DNA from: Spizellomyces sp. 'palustris'
Lineage: Eukaryota > Chytridiomycota > Chytridiomycetes > Spizellomycetales > Spizellomycetaceae
DNA: 64,000 bases
Assembly: GCA_006535965.1 (NCBI GenBank)
Contig: QEAR01000080.1
Span: 1-64,000 of the forward strand
Reading direction: 5' to 3'
Shown: one piece after another, positions 23,601-35,023 of the stretch
Numbering within the stretch: the first letter of the stretch is position 1
Layout of the letters: each line of letters begins with the position of its first letter
Notes under the pieces: model-generated
Databases searched by the model: none
The model's input: only the letters and a program-made list of their open reading frames with translations
What the model was told of the DNA's origin: nothing
Position numbers and translations under genes: made by a program

Positions 23601-25485
23601 ATGAATAGAGACGAGTCTTGGTAGCATCCTCTGCAGCCCGATGCTGCCGGGCGGGAAGCTGCTGTGCGTACGTGAAAGACATTCCACCAATCTCGCATAC
23701 AATACTTCTTTCTTGCCAGACAAATCCACGTCCGGTCCATCAAACACCCGAAGATACTTCTTCACTTCTGCAATACGAAGCGCTTTAGAAGGCTTGAATA
23801 ACAGGGCAGACGCCAGGAGTTCCGGTTGAACTGTAGTAAGCAAAACTGACGAATGATCCAGAAGTCCACCAATGCACAATCGAATGGATTCTGGATTGGC
23901 ATTGCTTTCACAGGCTTGGGCTACAAGAAACTCAGTGACGGTTTCCTGATCGTTTGAATCAAAAACGAAAAACTGAACGCAAAGTTTTTCGTCCTCTTTT
24001 TTTTCTTTTAGGGCAATCAATTGTCGTATCACATTCGCAAGCGTTTCCACAAACATTCGCGTAATGTCTGGTTCCCTGGCATCAGCGACCACTTGACGAT
24101 TGAACTCAAAAGTACCAGGGGATTGCGATACAGCACGGATCGAAAAACCAAACAGTGCATCCGTTTCCGGGTCGATGCCCACCGATAAATACACTGCCAC
24201 GTCCTCCACCCTTGGGAACACTAAGCACCGCTTCCCAAGGATTTCAACAGTATGCTTGATAGCTGATCGCAGGACAGGGCTCTCCCCTATGTTGCAAGAA
24301 TTAATTTTCTGTTGCTTGACTGCGTCGAGATTTAGATGTAATAGACGTTGCACACGACCATATGTCCCTGGGGCACTCTCCTTTAGGCGCTCTATAGGTG
24401 CTAACCCGTTCAGGTCAGAAGGATGAAGCAATCGGTGTAATTCTTCTATCTCTGGCTCCATCGCGCAGCGACCCGAGTCCATATTCCTCATATAACCCAA
24501 TACATGCAGCAAAAATCGATGATCGTTTATTGATAACTGTGGTATCATCGACAGTTTCTCTCCTTCTACTGCCTCCTTCCTGCACCTGTCCATAAATTCG
24601 CAGCCAGAGCAAAGCGAATTGTAATGCCAGGGTACATTTTTAAGTTCCCGCTCCAGGATACCCGGAACATCGCGGAAGAGAAAATCTTCCAGAAGCGGAC
24701 GTAGAAGAGAAAGAGAGAACTGCCCGGCGGTAGGATGGCGCGAGTTTGTCGACGGGATCCATACAACGCCGGTGTCATCCCCAATGAGTTGAACATTCCT
24801 GTCAGGATGTTCTGTAACCCATTCTTGGAATAGCTCGTTGAGTGCGAGCCAGTAATACCCAATCTGCACTTGATGGGATATCTTCACTTTCCGCGACGCC
24901 TTGGCATCAATAACACGCCATTTGATCTGCGTACAGTTGCTCTCATCCGTATGCTTCCATATTTCTAGGAAATCCGGTTTGAAGGTGCCAAACGAGACAG
25001 TCTTGTTGGCACCTTTGGAAGCGAAATACGAGCTGAACGACGGGGAGGCAAAGGCCACATCGACAACGTAGAAGTGCTTTCGTGTGTCCAATGTAATGAG
25101 ACCAATGAGTTCGCCAGCGCTGATAATGTGCGGTGGACCGTGAAGTATCTCGAGGCCGACCCGCAGTTGATCTTCCCACTGCAGTAGTTCAATCAGGCGC
25201 GTTCAACATTATGATGTGTTGGACATTATGATGTACCCTAGTGCCTTTTCTGAACCTTGCTTGATCCAACAACGATACTTCGGTGAACTCTTCACGATTT
25301 TTCGCCCATCTTCTCTTGTCGTTTGATAGCCACAAGAGCTTTCGGCAGAAGAAAACATGGAAACGCGCCAGATCTGTCGCGGTCAGGTAACCTTGTGACG
25401 TGGCATCTTTTGCTGGGACACCCTGGGGAATCGGGATATCCGCTAACGTAGGATACATCTGCATGCTGTTTTTGTCGATATTCAC
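20673..25485 (-). CDS. RecB-like nuclease / RNase H-like / SF1 helicase fusion
   Basis: Large spliced gene. N-terminal exon (25485 to about 25250): MNIDKNSMQMYPTLADIPIP. The next exon (about 25190-23181) holds a PD-(D/E)XK RecB-type nuclease: WRVIDAKASRKVKISHQVQI (Asp-x-Lys then Gln) and a cysteine cluster CSGCEFMDRC fitting an Fe-S site. Then a domain like the RNase H-like module of TM0106-type RecB proteins (FPRVEDVAVYLSVGIDPETD); the usual D-x-E pair is not seen, so it may be inactive. C-terminal half: SF1 helicase of the UPF1/DNA2 type with Walker A WGPPGHGKTHT split over a 17-nt exon, motif II IIDEGSQMPVADAA, motif III VIIAGDHLQLAPVL, motif V/VI DTVERMQGDE and RTRLNVALSRARNM. Related architecture is known in bacteria and fungi. 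Likely acts on nucleic acid ends in repair or surveillance; the exact role is unknown. Confidence 0.8.
22241..22257 (-). other. 17-nt microexon encoding most of Walker A
   Basis: Flanked by CAG acceptor (22258-22260) and GTAAGC donor (22240 down). It adds G-GPPGH-G between ITLVW and GKTHT, restoring GPPGHGKT in phase. Skipping it would remove the P-loop and shift the frame. Confidence 0.75.
23456..23503. repeat. 12-bp tandem repeat, about four copies, in the helicase gene
   Basis: Unit CATGGACATTCT on the plus strand, nearly perfect. On the coding (minus) strand it reads ENVH repeated four times. Being a multiple of three, copy-number change would keep the frame. Confidence 0.9.
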
Positions 25486-25742
25486 CCAAAACGTTGTACC
25501 AATGCATCTTGCACCGACAACATTTGGGAGTTGCTACCTTGTATGGAGTGATGGGCTGACGTCAGTTCGTCGCCTGTCACGTGAATTGCATCCAAACCTG
25601 TATCTGCTATTCAACACTCACTGGGTGTGTTTTTGCATGGCGGATCGTATGCAAGCAGTAATAATGAGGCATATCAGACTTCATTCTTATTGTACAAAAA
25701 CTATTTCAACTCTCAAATGTCACAGAACTTTGATACAGATAT

Positions 25743-26306
25743 TTACACCAAGAGAAGAGCGAAAGCAACTAAACCGAAAATCCATCCCCGTGCCGCGCTC
25801 ATACGATCAGCGGCACTCTTACTGCCTTGGGTTTGAGCAGTGGCCGCTCCCAAAACAACGTCCGAACACTGGAACAAAAGTCCATCGCCTCCATCAAAAG
25901 TCACTTGCAGAGTAGCTTGAGTCCCTTCCTTTGCCTCTGGAATCTTTGAAAGATCAATGTTGGCGGAGTAGGGGCCAATCTTGATACCAGTAGCCGTAGG
26001 AGCAATTTGCTTCCGCGTGGTAGAATTCAACGAGAAATCGTTCGCAGTGGGGTTGGACGATAGGATCAAGTAAAAGTTTGCAGTCGCGTCGGGATGCAGG
26101 GCGGTAATAGAAACCTTTCCTCCCGTTAGAGGTAGAGCATTTCTCGGACTTTGGAGAGTGTCGAATCCACCGCACGGGGCTATTACCTCCTTGTCCTCCT
26201 CGGTGCCACGGGCAGTCGGTGAGTCCAGTTTAAAGTGTGCATGGACATTGACGACGGCCAGCAAGAGAATCAAAAAGGACAAGTAAAGAGCGTTGCGTGC
26301 AGCCAT
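25743..26306 (-). CDS. BIM1-like (X325) copper-binding, GPI-anchored protein
   Basis: Single exon, 187 residues from the ATG at 26306. An open frame extends upstream to 26555, but only this Met gives a signal peptide (ALYLSFLILLLAVVNVHA) whose cleavage leaves His as residue 1: HFKLDSPTARGTEED. An N-terminal His is the copper ligand of the LPMO-like BIM1/X325 family, which in Cryptococcus helps copper uptake. Family cysteines occur in APCGGFDT and LFQCSDVV. The C-terminus has a Ser/Ala stretch then a hydrophobic tail (GWIFGLVAFALLLV) fitting a GPI signal. Promoter side faces the ADCK1-like gene at 26648. Confidence 0.82.
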   Translation of the reverse strand: MAARNALYLSFLILLLAVVNVHAHFKLDSPTARGTEEDKEVIAPCGGFDTLQSPRNALPLTGGKVSITALHPDATANFYLILSSNPTANDFSLNSTTRKQIAPTATGIKIGPYSANIDLSKIPEAKEGTQATLQVTFDGGDGLLFQCSDVVLGAATAQTQGSKSAADRMSAARGWIFGLVAFALLLV

Positions 26307-26647
26307 GGTCTGTGAAGTTGTTGGAGAAGAGGTGTGCTGAGGGATTTTTGCAATGGGGGCTCTTCTTATAGGCCCCGCGCGGCTCTTCATTGGCACGCGG
26401 TCTTTTTTCCATTGGCGGGAAGTGAGTGGCACAGACTCCTGTGCGCCATGCGGTTTCAATGGACAGGAGGTTCGAAATGGAATGTTCGAATTTGACAAAA
26501 GGAGCGCTACAGGTTTGGGAAATGGCTGCATCGAGGATCGAACTGGGTGAGTCACTTATTCATTCGATTCGGTGAGTCACTCCCTCAGAGAGGTTCCGCG
26601 CGTGGCCTACTTCGTATGTTGGGGTCGGGGTTCTCGATCTCACAATA

Positions 26648-28504
26648 ATGCCATCACGCTTCCTCCCTCACCGCCCTTTCTTGCGGCGATCCATCTACCT
26701 CCTTGCCATTGGCACTACTGCTTGGTCCTTTGATCGATACGCCTATGACTCGACGTTCACCCGGAACCTTCGGACGCTCTACAACGGGTTTGTCATAACC
26801 GCTGACTACAAATTGAACTTTGTACCAGGCAACGCAGAACGCATAGCGGCGTTACATGAAAGGGTTGCAAAGCGGATCCTAAACGTGTGTAAAGAGAATG
26901 GAGGGCTTTACATAAAATTTGGGCAACAAATCGCGTCGGTGCCCGTGTTGCCTCATGAATACGCCAAGACCTTTCGCGTTCTGTTCGACGATGCCCCTGC
27001 AGTGCCTTATGCTGCCGTTGAAAAGATTTTTATGCAAGAGTTTGATGGGAGGAGGCCTAGTGACGTATTTGAGACATTCTCGAGAACGGCGGTTGCGAGC
27101 GCATCGATTGCGCAGGTCCATCGCGCGACATTGAAAGACGGAAGAGTGGTGGCGGTGAAGGTGCAGAAGCCGCAGATAGAGCGGCAGGTGGGCTGGGATT
27201 TATGGACTTATGGGGTACTGTGCTGGGCTATGGAAAAGGTCTTTGAGTTACCGATGTACGTGGTTACTCCGCCTACCATGTTAATGTCGGCTCATTGCTG
27301 ACAGACATTTTGCTCAGGACATGGTCTGCCCCCTATATAGCGTCCCACATACAGCAGGAAACGGACTTTGTGAATGAAGCGCATAATGCGGAACGTGCAG
27401 CAGACTACATTGCCGAGGCTCCTCGATCATTATCCAGCCGGGTTTACGTTCCCAAAGTGCACTGGGATCTCACATCGAAGCGAATCATGACGGCCGAGTG
27501 GATCGATGGAGTCCGCTTCACGGATATTGAGGAAATGGATCGACGAGGGTGGAGCAGAAAAGAAGTTATGAGCGCCATTGTGGACGTGTTTGCGGACGTA
27601 TGTGTGCTGGCATGATTTCGTGGACGAGCAAACGTGGGCTGACGCAACCATGTTTCTGTAGCAAATATTTCGAACCGGATTTGTCCACTGCGATCCACAC
27701 CCCGGCAACATTATCATCCGCACACATCCCAACTCCCCACTACATCCCCAACTTGTCCTCCTCGATCATGGCCTATATGTCCAATGCGCACCCACCTTTA
27801 CCCGCGACTATGCAACATTTTGGAAGTCTCTGTTCCTAGGCGATACGGGTGCACTCTCTCGAATTGCAGCAAAATGGGGCATCCATGACCTCCAGCTATT
27901 TGCGTCCGCAACAATACAAAAGCCATGGGCGCCAGGCAAGGTCGTTCACGTTGATCCACATAAATCGGGAATAGACAATCTATTTGAGAAGCAGCTCAAA
28001 ATGAAGGAGAGCGTCAAGACGTTTCTGAGGGATACCGAGTTGGTGCCAAAGGAATTGATATTTTTGGGAAGGAATATGAAGTAGGTTGTTTTGAATTTTT
28101 GCGTATGAGGTTATCATCTAGTTTTTCATTTCATATTTATTGCGCTTTTTTATTGTAGTCTGGTGAGAGCCAACAACAAATCCCTCGGCTCACCTATCAA
28201 TCGTATCAATATAATGGCTGACCGCGCCGCAAGGAGCCTCGGGGCGGATTGGTCCGCATGGTCCAATACATCTGCCTCTCCGCTCACCACCTTTATTACA
28301 TCTCGACTAAACTATTACACATTTCGTGCCACCCTCTTTGTTACAGCGCTCTTGTTCCACGTGTCAAGAGCAGTGCAGAAACTTCGATGGATTTTCTTTG
28401 GTTCCAGCGGTGCCGGGTTTGAGGATGTGATTGAGGGTGGAATGCGGAGAACTATGGAAGAAAAATTTGGAGTCGTCATTGATGAAGGCGTTTTTGAAGG
28501 ATGA
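26648..28504 (+). CDS. MCP2: ADCK1/MCP2-like UbiB-family mitochondrial kinase-like protein
   Basis: Four exons: 26648 to about 27255, 27315-27597, about 27661-28080, about 28159-28504. ABC1/UbiB fold protein of the mitochondrial inner membrane; yeast Mcp2 and animal ADCK1 act in lipid and membrane homeostasis. Seen: N-terminal hydrophobic helix (YLLAIGTTAWSFDRYAY); the KxGQ motif in LYIKFGQQIASVPVLPHEY; the Ala-rich loop ASASIAQVHRATLKDG; Lys in VAVKVQKP; the Glu/Asn region QETDFVNEAHNAERAADY; and the catalytic-loop-like FVHCDPHPGNIII with LLDHGLYV (DFG-like). C-terminal helices (TLFVTALLFHVSRAVQ) close the protein. Length is normal. The exon 1-2 join reads ELPM-TWSAPYIASHI. Confidence 0.9.
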
Positions 28505-29023
28505 TAGGGTATTTATTACTAATAGTTTACTTTCTGTAGCTATACAATAGAATAGAAAATGCTGCATGTTCAGGAGTTGGCGCGAAAATTGATATCCGTT
28601 TTGCTCCGTAACGACTAGACATTTGGTCAATGAAACTGTACAAAAAGCAGCCAGTAACGCGAAAGTTTGATCGTGAATAATCAACAAAACATTCTACACG
28701 GAGACAAGTTCTCAGTACTATGTACATCTACTCAGAGAAAACAACAACAAAAAAAAAGAATCCGTGCCTATTCTCCACTGTGTGCTAGTGCCAAAATCAA
28801 TACGAAATATGCAAGACTAAATCTAAAACAACAGAAAAAAAAAATTGGTCCCAAAATCCCAACATCCCAAAATGCCAACACAAAAATAGACTAAACTACA
28901 AAAATATAAATCCCAGCGTCCATGGCATTCTGATGCACACGAACATCACATCACTACTGCTCACAATCTACATGCTGAGTGACGGAAAATCCCCACATCG
29001 CCTTTATAGTGATATCGTGGGCT
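28505..29023. other. Convergent 3' intergenic region, A-rich
   Basis: A-rich sequence with several A-runs between the stops of the ADCK1-like and RasGEF genes. No gene seen. Confidence 0.5.
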
Positions 29024-32000
29024 TCAAAGAAATCCCGATTCTTGTAAAAGGCGGGCAATCTTTTCGTCCTCACTGTAAAAGTTAAACCAAAGTAAGTACA
29101 AAACATCAAGCACACCATATCAGCTGAAAAAGTACGAACCGTTCTCTAGGTTCCATGCTCAAGGACACATTATACAGATCGCCATCTTCAACCCGTGTGT
29201 TTAAGCTGCTCCTTAACCATTGCTGCAGTTCCGGTACCGGCATCAACACATACGGCGCATTCTGGTACTGCTGAATCTCGCGAATGACTTCAGCCATTTT
29301 CATGCGTTTGGAAAAGTTGATGAGACCCGATTTCCCCCCTGCACTTTTAGGCGCGAGGAGATCGGGATTTCCATCCTCGATAAAGGTCAGATCGGTGAGA
29401 TAGAAGCCGAGGAAGGGCACACAAGGCGGGTTAGCCGAGTGAAGGGTTTCACGATAGTGGGAGAAGTTTTTGGTGGGATTCATTGTCTTGCGAAGGATGT
29501 CGAGAAGTCCATGTGTGCGTGCAGACAACAGCTCCCAGGTGCGTTTGAGACGGTGGATCGGGGCAGAGTTGAGACCGGCGAGAATGGACATGAGCGTATT
29601 GTAGTTATTTATGGCGCGGCAACGCTGTGTGGTGAAAGACAGGTAAGCTTTCCACTGTTACTGTGACAAAATTAGCAGCACTTCAAACGTACCTCAGCAA
29701 TGAGAATAAATTGCTTCATGATCTGCGCTCTCTTTTTGATATCCTTCTCTGTAAGAATCGACGAAGCCACCCATCCCGTGATCTTATGTGCAAAGGCCGT
29801 CAGCATTCGTGGAGACACTATGCGTTATGTGGATCATATAAATTACCTGGTTCGACATGACAATCATTGCCTTCACGTTGATCGCGATACTACCCTCCTT
29901 TTCACTCCACGCCTTCCTCAAAAACTCCACAGGCTGGATTTTGATGTATTGCTTCGACTCCATGATCGTTAACTGCCGCGCTACTTCAGTAGCATCCAAT
30001 TCCAAAAACTTGATTCTACTGAGATTTCGAGGTAATATCGGTGTGGGGCATTCTCGGTTGGGATTCAGGACCATCTTTCGGGCTGAGCCCCCGCCAGCCT
30101 CTCGCTTTTCGACAAGCCGAGTGATCTGTTGCGAGGCAAGCGTCATGGGTTGAGACATTGTCGTTTGGGCAAAGTTTTTGATCATGGCCAATGTTTCTCT
30201 ATCCATTGGGTCGTCATCCAGGGCGTAGGTTTCGATCCAGTTCTTGATAGTGTTGAACACTCGGAGACGGACGGGTGTCAGTTTCTTTTCGACCCAAAGT
30301 TCCATTTCTTGAGTCGTTAGTTCTGAAGGAGGGTGAATACTGAAACGCTTAAGGAGGAGGTCAATGAACTCGATCGAGTTGGTGAAGGAGCGGTAAGTGA
30401 GGAGGAACGTGAGAGTGAAATCTGGATCTAGCGAATCGTGTAGGGTTAGCCGCTCAACCAGAGCTTTGAGCGTTCCACCCTTGACTTTCCCTTCCATGTT
30501 GAACACAATATCATCATGCTTGTAATCGTATGCTAAGAACCGAGGTATGTCGTTGACAGGCTTCCGAGGAACTGGTTCGGGGGGTGCTTCAACGCCCAGG
30601 ATTTGCTGGATTTTACTTGAGCCTTTCGACGGTCGTCTTTCTGGGCTCGCGCCTTTATCCAAGAAATCCTCATCGGGAATCACGCTCAATGGCGCTGCCG
30701 GCGCCTGCGCCGGCTTCTCGGAAATTGCCGATGAAGACATGGACCGACCAAAGAACGGCCGGACAGGGTCATCCGTCGTGCTCATTCCGTCCAAATCCTT
30801 TTCTCCATTTTCGGGAATGCCGCCTAGACTGTTCGGTCCCAAGACGGACAAGGACATGGCTCTTCGGGGTCGTACAGCAGCTTCCGAAAGACGCCTTGTC
30901 TGTCCATACTGCTCAATATAATTCTGCAAGGTCAATTGTTCCAAAGACTCTTTTTCTTCTATTAGGAACTTTGTCGATATGAGCAAATCCTTCACCGCTT
31001 TTTCCACCAGTCCAGTGCTGAGAATAACCTGTTCGACTGCATTACTCGGCGCTAGCGGATTAGTAGCCGTTTGAGTGGCCATCACAAGGCCAGAAATAGA
31101 ATTGTAAAGAGTGAGCCGGTTCACTTTGAAATCGACAGTCAATTCCTCGCTTAATGAATCCAGCGGAAGTTCGTCCACAAGCGCTAGAAAGTTGCCGACT
31201 TCAGTGACCATGGATTTGACTTGGGTGATGAGCATTGACGAGCTACATTGATCATCTCGAACGCTTTTGACCATTCTTGATATCATTTGCACAACAGAGC
31301 GCGTGTATCTTTCCAGTTGCGCAATCAGCTCCGAGTTTGTTTGCTGGGAAAGTGCCTGACTATCCGCTTGGTTGTTTGCGCTATCCGCAGAGGAAACGCT
31401 TCCTCGATCGCCATTTGGCCGGCCAGCAGGAATACCCGATGGCTCTATCTGCCCTTCTAGAATTGCTTCCGTACCATCCACAATATCGCTCATCCGCACC
31501 TCTACACCGGCTTCCTGGGCAGCGGCTACAAAATGACGGACCGCGAGTAAAACTTCGCTCGCGGCCTGCTGCATTTTGGAAACAGCATCGGGAGGGGGCC
31601 ATACCCCAGATGCCAGTTTTGCAGAGAGAACCAGCTTGGAAAGTGAACTCATAATGTGCCGGTGATGCATCTTTAGCATCTTGTGCGAAGCGACTAACGG
31701 AGCATCCTTTCGTGCCGTTCCGGACGCGTAGAGCATGATACGGATAGATTCAACTATAGAGGAAGACTGTGGAATGAACCTTTCCTTTATGCTATGTTTC
31801 GCGGAATGGTTTAGATGATGAATTGCTTGAACAATATCTGCAGTGAGCTTATTCCACGAAACTTTCAAAGCATCCTCAGCGCTAAGAGAGATTGCCGGTT
31901 GGGAAGAGATACTGCTTGACGAATGCTCAGAGACGTTTGAACTATCGCTGGCTTGTCGACGATGCAATTTGGCTACCAGGATGCCTGTTTCCATATCAAT

Positions 32001-32789
32001 GTCCTCCAAGCTCCACGTTGTCTCGTCCGTTAGCATATTGTAATAATACGTCCGTCCTTCTGCGGTCATTTTTTTCCCCCAATTAGGAGGCATCCCGTCC
32101 GCGTGATTTCCTGGTCGAGGTATTGATCCAGACTTTGATCGGAAGCTGCCGAAAGATGAGGATGCGGCCGACATTGGCGAGAGGGGTCCCGCAGACATTG
32201 GCGCAGAGGACGCTGGAGATAAGGCTGGAGCGGATTCAGAATCACTCATCGTACCGGAGAACGGGCGCGACCATCGGGTCTCTTTTGTCAAAGCATTATA
32301 ATATACAGGTCCGCCTGTCTCCGCCTCGTACACGATCCAACCGTCTGGCAGGTCTAGACTCGCTGGTACACTCACATACGCCGAATCGCGAGGTAGAACA
32401 TCAACAGCCGGACCAAACGACGCGGGAGTCTGCGCTGTTGTCACGCCAGTCTCTCGATTGTAATAGTATACCGTTCCACTGTCGCCGATCTGTCGTATCC
32501 AAGGTCCGCTCTATTTCAGATCCAAATGTAAGCATCTAGAAGGCATACGGAAACCGCGGGGTAAAAGGTATCAAACCTTCAATTGCTCGGCGGGCGGTGC
32601 ATCAGTCAAAGTTTCCATGTCGCTCACATAGTTTGACGGGAACCATCCTCTTTCACCATTGCATAGTCCATCCCACCACCCGCTTTCTAGTTGCGTCAGC
32701 ACCTGAATGACATCCCCCTTTCGAAAAGTCAAGCTGGACTCTTCCGCCCCGGTATAATCATACAAAGCCCGTACGACTCTCTTTGTCAT
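29024..32789 (-). CDS. Ras guanine nucleotide exchange factor (SH3-WW-RasGEF, CDC25-like)
   Basis: Exon 1 (32789 to about 32572) encodes an SH3 domain: RALYDYTGAEESSLTFRKGD, GWWDGLCNGERGWFPSNYV. After an intron, WW-like modules follow: WIRQIGDSGTVYYYNRETG, LPDGWIVYEAETGGPVYYN, MPPNWGKKMTAEGRTYYYN. A long helical middle comes next. RasGEF_N (LEM) domain: GGTLKALVERLTLHDSLDPD, FTLTFLLTYRSFTNSIEFI. Catalytic CDC25 homology domain: FLELDATEVARQLTIMES, then across introns MSILAGLNSAPIHRLKRTW and FLGFYLTDLTFIEDGNPD. The last exon after an intron near 29130-29055 adds EDEKIARLLQESGFL to the stop at 29024. Activates Ras in nutrient or morphogenesis signalling by family. About 1100 residues. Confidence 0.92.
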
Positions 32790-35023
32790 GGTCCCCGAGG
32801 AAGCGCCAAAATTCTGAACAGTCAGGCAAGCTCAACGTCAAGTGCAAAAAACACAATTGCGGTTTGTTGCAAAGAGCAAGCAGAAACCCGAACTACCAGT
32901 CTTTTCGTCCTGCAACCTGGCCTCGTGGTGGTCAGAGAGAGAAAACAAAAATCTGGGTTTGTTTGCAAAGTAAACTTTTGGAGGAAAACCAAAGCAACAA
33001 AAGCCCTTTTGCCAACACGAGCCTTTGAACAGTTTGGATGTTGGAAAAAGAAGGTCTTTGTGCGTGGGAGAAAGTCAGCCGACGGGTGAGTCACAGCACC
33101 CTAAATTGGTTAATGAAATGTGTAAATGTAAAAAGGCAAACTTGGGCGCGAAGTCGTACGTGAAACACCAAGGGAGGCTTTGAAAGTTGGGGAGGCTTTT
33201 TGCCCAATGGCGTTTTTCTTTTTGTTTTATTGCAACAGATGGGAAGAATAGCCAAAGCGGCTCAGTGAATTTGGGATGCAGGAGGGATATATACCACCGA
33301 CAAGAGCGACGAAACCATGGCAAAACAAATGGGCAAGTAAACATGTTTAAAACGATGACAAAGAACAATGTTTGAAAGAGCAAATGGGAATCAACGATCC
33401 CCCGAAACTCTAGTGTTCAACATTGAAAAGCTTACTCGACTGGCTCAACAACAAATCTAACTGTGCTACGAGATGAGGCAGCCTGTTTCACGGCAGCTCC
33501 GTGAATAACCAGAAAGAACCTAGCCCAAAGTCATTGTTTTTTTTATAAAACACACAATCACCAAAATCTTGTCCTCCCTCGCCCATGAGGCAGTTTATCT
33601 TGCTCACAAGCAAATGGGCAAATCATTCGTTTGTTCGTCCGCTGGCTGGTAACGAATACCAGTGACCAACAACACCTTTCTCAAAAAGAGGGGGGCTGAT
33701 TGCATAGCTGAAAGTGTTCGGCCAAGGAACAACGGAGGATGGCTCCATTGGAATTGAACAGAAATCCATGAACAAATGATGATTTACCAGGAACTGGGAA
33801 AAGCTGGCAACAAACATCACAGGCTGTTGCCCATCAAAGGGTGCCAACTGTCAAAAAGACAACCTTTCAACACCTGCATCCCAGCCGATCACCTAGGCCG
33901 ATCACCTTTGACTGCAAACAGATAACAAGGTCGGAATTTTAGCTCCGTTCGACGGTCGATATATGCGTTGATGAACAAACTAATTTGGCGGAACAGAGAT
34001 AACGCTAGCAAAGCTGCCAACCAGCCTGTTCTGCCAACTCATCTGGCATCTCTACTCTACTGAAAATCACATAGTGTGCCCCGAGCATTGGTCCGACAAC
34101 ACAGCAAGAGAGAGAATAACCAAACCCCAATTGGGCAGGCTGCCCAATACAGAAATGAACAACAAATATAAAGGCCACCGAATACACCTCTCTTTTTTTT
34201 TTCTCTCTCTTTTTACATTTACCACAATTCGTTTCGACATTTCTTGCCAAGGTCTGGCGAGTCTGCTGCCTTTCTTTTTTCTGTCGTTTTTCAATATTTC
34301 CTCATTGCTCAACTTGATTAAGCCAATCCTTGTTCAATCAACTCATTACCCTTGCAACTTTTTGGGCGCGTATGACAAGTGGTTAAGGGCGAATCGTATA
34401 CAATCGCTTAAATATCGGAGATCCGTTCCCCCCGCATCATTCTGAACGAATACGAGGCCTACTGGATGGGACCTCTTGGAGCACTACAATACACACACAG
34501 AATGCAAACCAGATGGGGCACATAAACTATGGACGGCGGATCACTTGAACAGACCCCTTTGCACTGGTTTATTCATACATTGGATCCTTCGTTTTGCGGA
34601 CACATACGTTAGTCAGAATTCCCTGTAATGCACACTGCAGGTACACACCATGTGCAGGGACAGGCTACTGCGAAAGATCACCGGTTCCGATAGCCATCGA
34701 TAAGTCCAAAAAAAAAACAGTATTTGTAAAATGTACACGCGCGCATAATATAATTAAAGACGAGATGACAAAATACAAGAATGCAAGCTGAGCGTGAAAC
34801 ACACAAGAGTTCAGATCGTCTATCTACGTCACTATGAAACAAAAACATGAAGCGCCAAGTCCACCTCTACCACCCTCTGAATCCCTTGTCCAAACTCAGC
34901 CTACCCCATCTCTCTCTTATTACATGGCCCGCACGCAAGAGAACACGTACTACTACTATATGATTACAGGACCCCACACCAAAAATCCCAAAGTGCTAAT
35001 GTTCCCAAAACAGTGAATTGAGT
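32790..35023. other. 2.2-kb intergenic region with a promoter-like site
   Basis: Upstream of the RasGEF gene and downstream of PMA1. No coding exon found. A TATA-like ATATAAAGG on the plus strand near 34159 is followed by a long pyrimidine tract (34190-34215), the layout of a strong fungal promoter, yet the first ATG after it (34371) opens only a five-codon frame. ATATATACC-like sequence also occurs near 33286. It may hold a non-coding transcript or only regulatory DNA. Confidence 0.4.
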
